Shown piece after piece: positions 25,346-34,091 of a stretch of DNA of 42,419 nucleotides. Position numbers and translations under genes: made by a program. Source of the stretch: Candidatus Bipolaricaulota bacterium. Lineage in GTDB: Bacteria; Bipolaricaulota; Bipolaricaulia; RBG-16-55-9. The stretch is from positions 1 to 42,419 of the forward strand of contig JAHEOA010000173.1 of assembly GCA_018609825.1 (NCBI GenBank), read 5' to 3'. Under the pieces are notes generated by a model. The model did no database searches and was not told where the DNA came from. It saw only the letters and a program-made list of their open reading frames with translations. Position 1 is the stretch's first letter. Each line of letters starts with the position of its first letter.

Positions 25346-26161
25346 ATGGCGTTTTCGATCGCGGTCGCCGGCAAGGGCGGTACGGGCAAGACGACGCTGG
25401 CCGGCCTGATCATCCGTCGGCTTCTGGAACGCGACGAGGGCCCCGTTTTGGCCGTCGACGCCGACGCCAACGCCAACCTGAACGTGGCCCTCGGCATGGA
25501 TATGGATAAGACGATCGGCGACCTGCGCGAGGAGCTGCTCGACGACATCCGCAACCTCCCGCCGGGGATGACCAAGGACGCGTATTTGGAGCTGGGCATC
25601 GAAGAGTGCCTCGTGGAGGGCCGCGGCGTCGACCTGTTGGCGATGGGCCACGGCGAGGGCCGGCGCTGCTACTGCGCGGTCAATCACGTCCTGCGCCGCT
25701 ACATCGATCGACTGCGCGAGGCCTATCCCTACGTCGTCATGGACAACGAGGCGGGCTTGGAGCACCTGTCGCGCGCCACCACCGAGGACGTCGACGCGTT
25801 GCTCATCGCCAGCAGCGACACGCCGGTGGCCCTGGAGTCGGCCGCCCGCATCCATGAGCTGATCGACGACCTTGATCTGGAGATTCGGCGATGCTCGCTG
25901 GTGATCAACAACTTCAACAACACCGACCGCGAGCGGCTTGAGGCTTACATGGACCGGACCGGGCTCGACGGACTGGAGAAACTCGGCGTGGTGCCGCGCG
26001 ACGAGGCGGTGCTGAACGCCAGCTGGGACGGGAACTCCCTGATGGCGATCCCCGACGACGCGCCCGCGCTCCAGGCCGTCGGCGCCATGCTCGAGGCGAT
26101 CTTCGATCCGACATCGACGTCAGCGACCCTTGACCCACAAGAGGAGAGGATGCGCAAATGA
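25346..26161 (+). CDS. acsF: CooC/AcsF nickel-insertion ATPase of the acs operon
   Basis: The 271-aa protein starts MAFSIAVAGKGGTGKTTLAG, with the Walker A at residues 9-17. AVDADANANLNVALG follows, and the metal-binding CxC pair is C108 and C110 (RRCYCAVN). DNEAGLEHLSRATTEDVDALL is the second ATPase motif. This CxC-containing ATPase family matures nickel sites of CO dehydrogenase and acetyl-CoA synthase. It lies 3 bases after acsV and overlaps acsD by ATGA. The paralogue at 16937 is about 26 residues shorter. Having two may reflect division of labour between the C-cluster of CooS and the A-cluster of AcsB, which sequence alone cannot decide. Confidence 0.94.
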   Translation: MAFSIAVAGKGGTGKTTLAGLIIRRLLERDEGPVLAVDADANANLNVALGMDMDKTIGDLREELLDDIRNLPPGMTKDAYLELGIEECLVEGRGVDLLAMGHGEGRRCYCAVNHVLRRYIDRLREAYPYVVMDNEAGLEHLSRATTEDVDALLIASSDTPVALESAARIHELIDDLDLEIRRCSLVINNFNNTDRERLEAYMDRTGLDGLEKLGVVPRDEAVLNASWDGNSLMAIPDDAPALQAVGAMLEAIFDPTSTSATLDPQEERMRK

Positions 26162-27150
26162 GCGAGATTCCCGACGTTACCAACACCTGGAAGGGACGGA
26201 TCCAAGCGGTCACGATCGGCGCCACCGACCCCGAGGGCGGCACACGATCTGACGTCGTCACCATCGGGGGCGCGTCGACGATGCCCTTCCTCGAGTTTGA
26301 GGGAACGGCCCCGCCACCAGCGATCGCCATGGAAATCTGGGACGTGCCGCCGGCAGACTGGCCGGACCTGCTGACGGAGCCGTTCGGCGAGGCCGTGAAC
26401 GATCCTGGGGAATGGGCTCAACGCTGCGTCGAGTTTGGCGCCGATCTCATCTGCCTTCGCCTGATGGGCTGCGATCCGGATTGGGGCGGCAAGAGCCCGG
26501 ACGAGGCCGCCCAAGCCGCCCGCGACGTGCTCGACGCCGTCGGCGTGCCGCTGGTCATCTGGGGGGTGGACCAGCCGGACGTGGACAACGAGGTCTTCCC
26601 CGTGGTCGCCGAGGCCGTCGGGGGCGAGAACTGCCTGCTCGGCACCATCACCGAGGACAACTACAAGACCCTCGCGGCCATCTGCACCGCCTATGGCCAC
26701 AAGCTCATCGCCGAGTCGCCGTGCGACGTCAACATCGCCAAGCAGGTCAACATCCTGGCCAGCGACATGGGCTTTCCCGTGAACGACATCGTCATCTTTC
26801 CCACGACCGGCGCGCTCGGCTACGGGTTGGAGTACATCTACTCGGTGATGGAGCGAGCGCGGATTGCCGGCCTCAAGGGGGACGAGATGCTGGCTCAGCC
26901 CATGATCTGTGACGTGGGCATCGAGGCTTGGGGCGTGAAGGAAGCCCAATCGCCGGCGTCAGCGAACCCCGAGTGGGGGCCGCTGGCCGAACGGGCGCCG
27001 CTCTGGGAGGCGGCCACAGCGACCGTCTATCTCCAGGCCGGGGGCGACCTGCTCGTGATGCGGCACCCGAAGGCCGTCGCGGCCGTTCATGCTCAGATTG
27101 ACCAGCTCATGAGGGCGGAATCGAGCGAAACGGCCGTGGCGAGCGCGTAA
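26158..27150 (+). CDS. acsD: Corrinoid iron-sulfur protein, small subunit
   Basis: The 330-aa protein is AcsD (CdhD), a TIM-barrel subunit that pairs with AcsC. The conserved opening VTIGATDPEGGTRSDVVTIG and EGTAPPPAIAMEIWD are family hallmarks, as are LICLRLMGCDPDWGGKSPDE and LLGTITEDNYKTLAAICTAYGH. The start overlaps acsF by ATGA and is preceded by GAGGAGAGG. It helps hold the cobamide and dock AcsE. It is full length with no missing segment. Confidence 0.97.
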   Translation: MSEIPDVTNTWKGRIQAVTIGATDPEGGTRSDVVTIGGASTMPFLEFEGTAPPPAIAMEIWDVPPADWPDLLTEPFGEAVNDPGEWAQRCVEFGADLICLRLMGCDPDWGGKSPDEAAQAARDVLDAVGVPLVIWGVDQPDVDNEVFPVVAEAVGGENCLLGTITEDNYKTLAAICTAYGHKLIAESPCDVNIAKQVNILASDMGFPVNDIVIFPTTGALGYGLEYIYSVMERARIAGLKGDEMLAQPMICDVGIEAWGVKEAQSPASANPEWGPLAERAPLWEAATATVYLQAGGDLLVMRHPKAVAAVHAQIDQLMRAESSETAVASA

Positions 27151-27171
27151 CCGAAGGAGCGTGATCCACCA

Positions 27172-27981
27172 ATGAGCCTGACGCTGATCGGCGAACGGAT
27201 CAACGGGTCGTTCAAGGACGTCGGCGAGGCCATCAAGACCCGAGATTCGACGGTCATCCAGGATTGGGCCCGCAAACAGGCCGACGCCGGTGCCCACTAT
27301 CTGGACGTCAACATGGGGGCGGCCTCCCGGGATGCCGACGACTTCGCCTGGCTGGTAGAGACCGTCAGCGAGGCCACCGACCGACCGCTCTGTCTCGACT
27401 GCAACAAGCTGGAACACTTCCAGAAGGGACTGCGCGCGTACCGCGAGACGGCGGGCAAACGGCCCGTCGTTCTCAACAGCACCACCGCCGATGACAAGAA
27501 GCTCGAGCCCATGCTGGAATTGGCACTGGAACACGACGCCGGCCTGATCGGCCTGGTCATGGACGACGCTGGCAGCCCGCAAGACGTCAACCGCCGAGTC
27601 GAGTTGGCCGCGGAGATCCTGTCCACGGTCTTGGACGCCGGCTTGCCCGCGGACCAGCTCTTCCTCGATCCCATCGTCATGCCGCTCAAGTTCATGCAGG
27701 AGCAGGCGGCCAACGTGTTGGAAGCGATCGAGCAGTTCACCATGCTGGCCGATCCGCCGCCCCACATCTCCATCGGGCTGAGCAACATGGGCTCGCAAGC
27801 TCCCGAGCACAAGCGGATCAATCGCGTTTTTCTCGCCATGGCCATGGCGATGGGCCTCGACACGGCCATCGTCGACGTCTGCGACGAGGAGCTGAAGTCG
27901 ACAGTTGCCACGGCCGCCATCCTGCTCAATCGGGAGATCTACAGCGACGACTATCTGAAAGTCTTTAAGCAGAAGGGCTGA
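27172..27981 (+). CDS. acsE: Methyltetrahydrofolate:corrinoid iron-sulfur protein methyltransferase
   Basis: The 269-aa protein is a single pterin-binding TIM barrel of AcsE length. LIGERINGSFKDVGEAI is the conserved opening. HYLDVNMGAASRDADDFAWLV holds the pterin-binding Asp/Asn set. PLCLDCNKLEHFQKGL, VLNSTTADD and SIGLSNMGSQAPEHKRINRVFL are further AcsE motifs. The enzyme moves the methyl group from methyl-tetrahydrofolate to Co(I) of AcsCD, joining the methyl and carbonyl branches. GAAGGAG precedes the ATG at 27172. The methyl-branch genes for formate and folate are not in the window. Confidence 0.96.
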   Translation: MSLTLIGERINGSFKDVGEAIKTRDSTVIQDWARKQADAGAHYLDVNMGAASRDADDFAWLVETVSEATDRPLCLDCNKLEHFQKGLRAYRETAGKRPVVLNSTTADDKKLEPMLELALEHDAGLIGLVMDDAGSPQDVNRRVELAAEILSTVLDAGLPADQLFLDPIVMPLKFMQEQAANVLEAIEQFTMLADPPPHISIGLSNMGSQAPEHKRINRVFLAMAMAMGLDTAIVDVCDEELKSTVATAAILLNREIYSDDYLKVFKQKG

Positions 27982-27982
27982 C

Positions 27983-28906
27983 ATGGACCTGAGAGGCGTT
28001 CATCTCTTGACGACGTTCCAGTGCAACTACGCGTGCGAGCACTGCTTCGTCTGGGGCAGTCCGTGGCAACGGGGCACGATGACGCTGGCCACGATCGAGG
28101 CGATTCTGGAGCAGAGCCGGGCGCTTGAGAGCGTCGAGTGGATCTACTTCGAGGGCGGTGAGCCGTTTCTCTATTACGCGATTCTGCGCCGGGGCATTGA
28201 GCGGGCCCACGCGATGGGATTCAAGGCGGGGATCGTTTCCAACGGGTATTGGGCGACATCCGTCGAGGACGCGAAGGCCTGGCTGGAACCGTTCGTCGGG
28301 CAAGTCGACGACCTCTCCATCAGCCTCGATCGCTTCCACGGCAACGAGCGGGACCAGGCGGCCGACCGCGCTCGGCTGGCGGCCGAGGCGCTGGGGATCC
28401 CAATGGGCACGATCAGCGTGGCCCACAAGGCCCAGAACGGCGAGCGCAGGCGCGGGCGGCTGCCGCAGGGCACGTCTGAGGTGATGCATCGCGGCCGGGC
28501 CGCCGTTCGCTTGGCGCCTGGGGCTCGTCGCGTCGGTTGCCTCGAGTTCATCGGCTGCCCGCACGAGGACCTCCGCGAGCCCGGCCGCGTCCACGTTGAC
28601 CCGTTCGGCAATATCCATGTCTGTCAGGGCGTGGTGATCGGCAACGTCTTCGAGACGCCGCTCGCCGAGATCTGCCCGTCGTATGACCCGGACACCCACC
28701 CGATCGTCGGCCCGCTGCTCGACGGCGGACCCACGGAGCTGGCCGTCCGCTACGGGCTCGCCTCCCGCGAGCGCTACGCGGACGCCTGCCATCTCTGCTA
28801 CGACTGTCGCGTCGCCCTCCGCGATCGGTTCCCCGACGAGCTACGGCCGGACGCCGTCTATGGGGTCGGCCTCGCTCCACAAACGAACGAGGAGGTGCAG
28901 CCATGA
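27983..28906 (+). CDS. Radical SAM protein embedded in the CODH/ACS operon
   Basis: The 307-aa protein has the radical SAM cluster motif CNYACEHC (C14, C18, C21) at the very N-terminus, followed by YFEGGEPFLYY and VSNGYWATS, which form the SAM-binding core. The C-terminal part has extra cysteines (CLEFIGC, VDPFGNIHVCQG and CHLCYDC), as in SPASM-type auxiliary clusters that modify peptides or proteins. It is one base after acsE and overlaps cooS by ATGA, so it is expected to be made together with them. I do not recognise a named function. A role in maturation or modification of CODH/ACS or its corrinoid protein is possible but unproven. Confidence 0.85.
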   Translation: MDLRGVHLLTTFQCNYACEHCFVWGSPWQRGTMTLATIEAILEQSRALESVEWIYFEGGEPFLYYAILRRGIERAHAMGFKAGIVSNGYWATSVEDAKAWLEPFVGQVDDLSISLDRFHGNERDQAADRARLAAEALGIPMGTISVAHKAQNGERRRGRLPQGTSEVMHRGRAAVRLAPGARRVGCLEFIGCPHEDLREPGRVHVDPFGNIHVCQGVVIGNVFETPLAEICPSYDPDTHPIVGPLLDGGPTELAVRYGLASRERYADACHLCYDCRVALRDRFPDELRPDAVYGVGLAPQTNEEVQP

Positions 28907-30870
28907 CCGACAACGAACGGAACGGACGTCGCAGCGCCGACCAAGCGTCGGAACGGATGCTGAGCCACTCGCGCAGCACACGCCTCGAGACGGCTTGGGA
29001 TCGCTGGGATGAGCAGCAGCCCCAATGCGGCTTCGGCCAGCTCGGCGTCTGCTGCCGCATCTGCAACATGGGCCCCTGCCGCATCGATCCCGTCGGTGAG
29101 GGGCCCCAGAAGGGGGTCTGCGGCGCCGACGCGGACACCATCGTCGCCCGGAACCTGGTGCGCATGGTGGCCGGCGGTGCCGCTTCGCACTCCGACCACG
29201 GCCGCGACGTCGCCCACTCATTGGGGTTGGCCGCCGACGGCGTCGGCGGCTACGCGATCAAGGACCCACTGAAACTGCGCAAGGTCGCGGCCGAATATGG
29301 GATCGACCTGGATGGCCGCGACGACAGCGACATCGCCAAGGCACTGGCCGAGCGGGCCTTGGCCGAGTTCGGCCAGCAGGAGGGTGAACTGACGTTTGTC
29401 AACCGAGCCCCCGAGGCGCGCCGCCAGGTTTGGGCCGATCAGGGCCTGACGCCGCGCGGCATCGACCGCGAGGTCGTCGAAGTGATGCACCGGACCCACA
29501 TGGGGGTGGACACGGACTATCGCAACATCATCCAGCAGGGCCTGCGGACCGCACTGGCCGACGGCTGGGGCGGCTCCATGATCGCCACCGAGCTGCAGGA
29601 CGTCATGTTCAACACGCCCGATCCGATGCGGGCCCGCGTCAACCTCGGCGTGCTGAAGGATGACGAGGTGAACCTGGTTGTCCACGGCCACGAGCCGACG
29701 CTGTCGGAGATGATCGTGGCGGCCAGCCAAGACCCCGAACTTCTGGAGTTGGCCGAGGAGAAGGGAGCCAACGGCATCAACGTCGGCGGCATCTGCTGCA
29801 CGGCCAACGAGATCCTGATGCGCCATGGCATCCCCGTGGCGGGCAACTTCCTGCAGCAGGAGCTGGCCATGATCACGGGCGCGGTCGAGCTGATGGTCGT
29901 CGACGTCCAGTGCGTCATGCCGGCGTTGAGCAGCCTCTCCGGTTGCTTCCACACCGACCTGGTCACGACATCGCCCAAGGCCAGGATCTCGGGCGTGGAG
30001 CACGTCGAATTCCACGAGGACGAGGCGTACAAGATCGCCAAGTCGATCGTCCGCCGTGCGGTGGAGAACTACGCGAACCGCGATCCGCAGAAGGTCACCA
30101 TTCCGGAGGAGCAGACGGACTTGGTGGCCGGGTTCACCACCGAGTCGGTCTTCCAGTTCCTCGGCGGGAAATACCGGGCGACGTTCCGCCCGCTCAACGA
30201 CGCCGTCATCGACGGCCGCCTGCGCGGTGCGGTCGGGGTCGTCGGCTGCAACAACCCGAACGTGCCCCATGACTATGGGCACTTGACGCTCACTAAGGAA
30301 CTCCTGAAGAACGACGTCCTGGTCGTCACGACGGGCTGCTGTGCCATCGCCGACGCCAAGGGCGGCCTGCTCCAGCCGGAAGCGGCCTATGAGTACGCCG
30401 GCCCCGGTCTCCAGGAGATCTGCGAGGCGGTCGGGATTCCGCCCGTGTTGCACCTGGGCTCGTGCGTGGACAACTCGCGCATATTGACGACGCTGATCGA
30501 GATCGTCGGCGAGGGCGGGCTCGGCGAGGACTTTTCCGACCTGCCGATTGCCGGGTCGGCCCCCGAATGGATGAGTGAGAAAGCCGTCGCCATCGGGTTC
30601 TATTTCGTCGGCTCCGGCGTGTTGACCCACTTCGGCACGCCCCAGCCCGTGCTCGGCAGCCCCAACGTCCACCGGCTCATCACCGAGGAGCTCAAATCGA
30701 CCGTCGGCGGGGCGTTCGCCTTCGAGCCGGACCCCGTTCAGGCCGCGCAGACGATCCTCGATCACATCGATGCCAAGCGCGACGCGCTCAAGATCGCCCC
30801 GGTCGATCGGGCTCCCGCGACCCACGGAGCGGAGGCCAGTCGGGCGGAAGCGAACGTCGCAGCGGATTGA
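28903..30870 (+). CDS. cooS: Ni,Fe carbon monoxide dehydrogenase catalytic subunit
   Basis: The 655-aa protein is CooS/AcsA. The N-terminal cysteines C42, C50, C51, C54, C59 and C73 are the D and B cluster ligands and run one residue after those of Rhodospirillum rubrum CooS. C-cluster ligands are all present: the histidine in VVHGHEP (261 or 263), C298 or C299 (GGICCTAN), C337 (DVQCVMPAL), C449 (VVGCNNPN), C479 or C480 (TTGCCAIADAKGG) and C521 (HLGSCVDNSR). It reversibly reduces CO2 to CO, supplying CO to AcsB through the internal tunnel or oxidising it. It starts by ATGA overlap with the radical SAM gene. Its place after acsE rather than next to acsB is a variation on the usual gene order. 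Confidence 0.98.
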   Translation: MTDNERNGRRSADQASERMLSHSRSTRLETAWDRWDEQQPQCGFGQLGVCCRICNMGPCRIDPVGEGPQKGVCGADADTIVARNLVRMVAGGAASHSDHGRDVAHSLGLAADGVGGYAIKDPLKLRKVAAEYGIDLDGRDDSDIAKALAERALAEFGQQEGELTFVNRAPEARRQVWADQGLTPRGIDREVVEVMHRTHMGVDTDYRNIIQQGLRTALADGWGGSMIATELQDVMFNTPDPMRARVNLGVLKDDEVNLVVHGHEPTLSEMIVAASQDPELLELAEEKGANGINVGGICCTANEILMRHGIPVAGNFLQQELAMITGAVELMVVDVQCVMPALSSLSGCFHTDLVTTSPKARISGVEHVEFHEDEAYKIAKSIVRRAVENYANRDPQKVTIPEEQTDLVAGFTTESVFQFLGGKYRATFRPLNDAVIDGRLRGAVGVVGCNNPNVPHDYGHLTLTKELLKNDVLVVTTGCCAIADAKGGLLQPEAAYEYAGPGLQEICEAVGIPPVLHLGSCVDNSRILTTLIEIVGEGGLGEDFSDLPIAGSAPEWMSEKAVAIGFYFVGSGVLTHFGTPQPVLGSPNVHRLITEELKSTVGGAFAFEPDPVQAAQTILDHIDAKRDALKIAPVDRAPATHGAEASRAEANVAAD

Positions 30871-30911
30871 CGCGTCGCGAGACCGACGGCGGAACGAGGG
30901 GAGGATAGACC

Positions 30912-31550
30912 GTGTCGGCCAACTCGGAATGGCAAGCGAGCCTGGCAACTCAGATCGAGGATGTCCGCGCAGCGTTGGCTGAACGCGAGCCCGCCGAGAT
31001 CGCGCGGTCAAGCGGGGCGAGGCTTGACGATCACGAAGACTTGACGATCGAGTTCTTGGGGCAGACCTACGTCGTGACATGGCCTGATCTCGTCGTTCGA
31101 GACGCTGACGGAGCCGAGTGCTCGCCGCCCGTTCAGTCCTCGCTGCTGCAGCATCTGGACTGTGCCGATGGCGCTCCGATCGAGGGCCGTTGGGTCTCGC
31201 TGCGCGAGCTGCCCAATGGCGCGTTCTACGAGCGGGCGTTCCAGGGTTACACGGGCCAACGTCTGGCTCGGACGTTCCGGGGCGACGTTGACGGCTTTCG
31301 CGAGGCGGCGCGCTCGGTGGGCGGGGAGCCGCTCGACGTCGGGGACGCCAGTTTCCAGTTCTGGGTGCTTCCGCGCGTCCCCTTGGCCGTGGTCTACTGG
31401 GCCGGCGACGACGAGTTCCCCGCCAGCGCCCACGTCCTCTTCGACGCGTCGGCCGCGCACTATCACCATCTTGAGATGCTCGCGCACCTGGGGTCGACGC
31501 TCTGTTCCCGGATCATCTCGGCCTATGGGGGGACGAACGGCCATCCATGA
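30912..31550 (+). CDS. DUF3786-domain protein
   Basis: This is a 212-aa soluble protein with no signal or membrane segment. The C-terminal half carries the DUF3786 pattern: FWVLPRVPLAVVYWAGDDEFPASAHVLFDASAAHYHHLEMLAHLG is recognisable as the conserved block (residues ~155-200). In the middle, SLRELPNGAFYERAFQGYT also fits. The start is a GTG at 30912 with GGGGAGG just upstream. DUF3786 genes occur in anaerobes near corrinoid or CO dehydrogenase genes, and here the gene lies 41 bases after cooS. No biochemical role is known to me; cofactor handling or Fe-S assembly for the complex is a guess. Confidence 0.75.
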   Translation: MSANSEWQASLATQIEDVRAALAEREPAEIARSSGARLDDHEDLTIEFLGQTYVVTWPDLVVRDADGAECSPPVQSSLLQHLDCADGAPIEGRWVSLRELPNGAFYERAFQGYTGQRLARTFRGDVDGFREAARSVGGEPLDVGDASFQFWVLPRVPLAVVYWAGDDEFPASAHVLFDASAAHYHHLEMLAHLGSTLCSRIISAYGGTNGHP

Positions 31551-31601
31551 GCGGAGCGCCATGAGGAATTGCGTGTCGACAAGAGGCTGAGAGGAGGCGA
31601 C

Positions 31602-32717
31602 ATGAACATCGGAATCCCCAAGGAGTCGCCGTGGATGAAGGGAGCACGGGAACGCCGCGTGGGGCTGTCACCGGCCGGCGTGCAGGAACTCGTGAGTCGA
31701 GGCGGAACCGTCTTCGTCCAGCGCGGCGCTGGGCTTGGCGCCGGGTTCAGCGACGGCGCTTATGAGGAGATGGGGGCCCGCCTCGCGGCTTCCGACGAGG
31801 AACTGTGCCATCGCTGTGATCTGATCTGTAAGGTCCAGCGCCCCGGTGAACACGAATGGAGCCGGTTCCATGAGGGTCAAGTCCTCTTGGGGTACCTCCA
31901 CTTGCCCACCGCGCCCAAGGACCTCCTGGCGGAACTCGTGCGCACCCAGGTCACCGCAATCGGGTACGAGGCCATTCGCCATGACGACCAACCCTCACCA
32001 TTCCTTGGCTTCACGAGCGAGATTGCCGGACAGCTGGCGCCGCGGATCGCAGCCCAACTTCTTCAGGAAGGCAAGGGGACGTTGCTCGGAGGGATTCCGG
32101 GCGTGCCGCCGGCTGAGGTCGTCATCCTCGGCGGCGGGACGCTGGGGCTCCACGCGACTCGCGCGTTCCTCGGCCTTGGCGCGAACGTGTATGTGCTGGA
32201 GAAGTCGTTGCATCGTGCGGCGGAACTGGATGGGCTCCTGGCCGGTCGAGCCGTGATTGCCGTCTCCAACCGACACAACATCGAAAAGTACGCTCGGTTC
32301 GCTGACGTCTTGATCGGTGCGGTCCTCGAATCGCGCAGCCGCACGCCCCTCCTGTTGACGCGCGAGACGATCCGCGCCATGAAGTCCGGCTCGGTGTTTC
32401 TAGATTTCTCCATCGATCAAGGCGGGTGTGCGGAGACGTCGCGGCCGACGATGTCGGAGTGCGAGGTCTACGTCGACGAGGGCGTTCGTCACTTCTGCAT
32501 GCCGAACGTCTCAAGTCTGGTCGCGCGCACGGCAACGCACGCGCTGACCAACACGGCACTGCCCTACATCAAAGCGCTGATGCGCGAGCCCATCACCGAT
32601 GCGGTCGCCACGATGCCGGAGCTCGCGAACGGGGTCCACACCCACGCCGGCTACGTGACCGACCCGGTCCTGGCCGAGCACTATCAACTGCCGCATCGAC
32701 GGGTAGACGCCACTTAG
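31602..32717 (+). CDS. ald: Alanine dehydrogenase
   Basis: The 371-aa length and the motifs fit alanine dehydrogenase. GIPKESPWMKGARERRVGLSP contains the N-terminal pyruvate-binding arginine/lysine region. LGYLHLPTAPKDLLAELV follows. VVILGGGTLGLHATRAFLGLGA is the NAD fold, and MKSGSVFLDFSIDQGGCAETSRPT is the conserved active-site block. It interconverts alanine with pyruvate and ammonia using NAD. The ATG at 31602 has AGAGGAGG ahead of it. It follows the DUF3786 gene by 51 bases and may be the last gene of the CODH transcript. A transhydrogenase alpha-type role is less likely because the length and C-terminus match Ald. It fits a pyruvate-centred metabolism. Confidence 0.85.
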   Translation: MNIGIPKESPWMKGARERRVGLSPAGVQELVSRGGTVFVQRGAGLGAGFSDGAYEEMGARLAASDEELCHRCDLICKVQRPGEHEWSRFHEGQVLLGYLHLPTAPKDLLAELVRTQVTAIGYEAIRHDDQPSPFLGFTSEIAGQLAPRIAAQLLQEGKGTLLGGIPGVPPAEVVILGGGTLGLHATRAFLGLGANVYVLEKSLHRAAELDGLLAGRAVIAVSNRHNIEKYARFADVLIGAVLESRSRTPLLLTRETIRAMKSGSVFLDFSIDQGGCAETSRPTMSECEVYVDEGVRHFCMPNVSSLVARTATHALTNTALPYIKALMREPITDAVATMPELANGVHTHAGYVTDPVLAEHYQLPHRRVDAT

Positions 32718-32752
32718 CCAGTCCTCACACGGGCCTATGCGACAGCGCCGCG

Positions 32753-33907
32753 CTACTGTGGCTTGAACTTGCGGGCCGCTTGGACCAGAGTTTGGACGTT
32801 TGCGGGCGGCACGTAGGGGGCCACCGAGCAGGCGCTGCTCAGGATGAAGCCGCCGCCGCGCGCGCCCACGCGAAGCCGCTCGTGCGCATCGTTCCGAACG
32901 TCCGTTGGCGATCCCCGCAGCAGCGTGTGGATGGGATCCACGTTGCCCTTGATGAAGAGTCGATCGCCCCAGGTGGCCTTCGCCTCGGACAGCCGGACGT
33001 CGCCCACCGGCGGCGGATCCAGGCATTCGATCCCGTCGACGCCGCTTGCTGCGATGAGATCAAGCCGATCGTCGATCGCGCCGCAGGTGTGCGTGTAGGC
33101 CCGGCCGCCCGCGTTCTGGATGGCTCCGGCCACGCGGCGCTCGTAGGGCAGCACGAACGTGCGATAGTGCTCGCGCGAGATGAAGCCGCTTCCGGCCCAA
33201 GGGGAAGAGAGCTTGATCGCGTCGCAGCCGCGTTCGACCTGCGCGGTGCCCCATCGGACGCTGGGCTCCGTCAATGCGTCGAGCAGCGCGTGGATGACCG
33301 TGGGGTACGTGATCAACCCGGTCAGGACGTCCTCAAAGCGGAGCACGTGGAAGATGGCGTCGAACGGCGAGTTGACCTCGCCGTGAACGGAGAGCGTCCC
33401 CGCGGTAGCGTCCTGAACCCGATCGATGCAGTCGAACCAACAGCCGGGAACGCCCGGTCTCGATCGCCAGTCGAACAATCCGCAGTTGAACCGCCAATGC
33501 CCGAGCGACTCTGGGATCCCCTTGAAGGGCGCGTCCGGGTCGATCTCGTCCAGAGTGGGCACTCGATGATCATGGGGCGGCAGATAGCGCGGGTCGTCAT
33601 CCGGTGGGCAGAGGATCGCCCCGCCGTCCGGGAACGACAGTTGCGGCCCGTGCGCCGTCTCGACCACGTCGGCTTGCTCCAGGACGCGCTCGTCGCGGCC
33701 CGGCTTGTGGATCAGGATCCCGTCGAAGCTGTAGCGATCTTGGATCTCGAGGAGCCCCTGGGCGAAGCCCTCGTTGGTGAAGTTGAAGCGCACCGGATCG
33801 ACGTCGGTGTTGAGCAGGATGTGCCCGATGCTCAACTGGCACATCACCGGCACGGGCTCGGGGGATCGAAGCGCCATGGCTTCGCACATCCGCTCGCGCG
33901 CGTCCAT
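32753..33907 (-). CDS. URO-D-fold cobalamin/corrinoid methyltransferase
   Basis: The 384-aa protein has the uroporphyrinogen decarboxylase fold but lacks the haem-pathway signatures. ERMCEAMALRSPEPVPVMCQLS is the usual URO-D family opening. Its zinc site looks like that of MtaA/MtbA/CmuA-type methyltransferases, with HTC (in YTHTCGAIDD) and a later cysteine in LSSACSVAP as the likely His-Cys-Cys ligands. The ATG at 33907 is chosen because it begins the family block and has GGATGGAG upstream; the frame extends to 34126 as sequence without family similarity. It probably moves methyl groups between a corrinoid protein and tetrahydrofolate, or from a methylated substrate. It is convergent with ald and lies at the edge of the MttB island. 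Confidence 0.8.
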   Translation of the reverse strand: MDARERMCEAMALRSPEPVPVMCQLSIGHILLNTDVDPVRFNFTNEGFAQGLLEIQDRYSFDGILIHKPGRDERVLEQADVVETAHGPQLSFPDGGAILCPPDDDPRYLPPHDHRVPTLDEIDPDAPFKGIPESLGHWRFNCGLFDWRSRPGVPGCWFDCIDRVQDATAGTLSVHGEVNSPFDAIFHVLRFEDVLTGLITYPTVIHALLDALTEPSVRWGTAQVERGCDAIKLSSPWAGSGFISREHYRTFVLPYERRVAGAIQNAGGRAYTHTCGAIDDRLDLIAASGVDGIECLDPPPVGDVRLSEAKATWGDRLFIKGNVDPIHTLLRGSPTDVRNDAHERLRVGARGGGFILSSACSVAPYVPPANVQTLVQAARKFKPQ

Positions 33908-34091
33908 CGCGTCAGTCTCCATCCTCATGGTGCCCACGTCAATGGGCGGGACGTCTCGGCTGCTGGGTCTCACGATGAACCTGTCTGGCGTTGTTCCATG
34001 TGCATCGGTCGTGGGCATGAGAACGATTCCCAATCCAGCGTTCACACGATCTCCTCGCCATGATACGCTGCACTGAAGGGAGATGATGCCG

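Noticed and set aside
32426..34063. A 545-codon plus-strand frame antisense to the URO-D protein
   Set aside because: The minus-strand frame has the URO-D family opening and metal-site motifs; the plus-strand frame overlaps the end of ald and has none.
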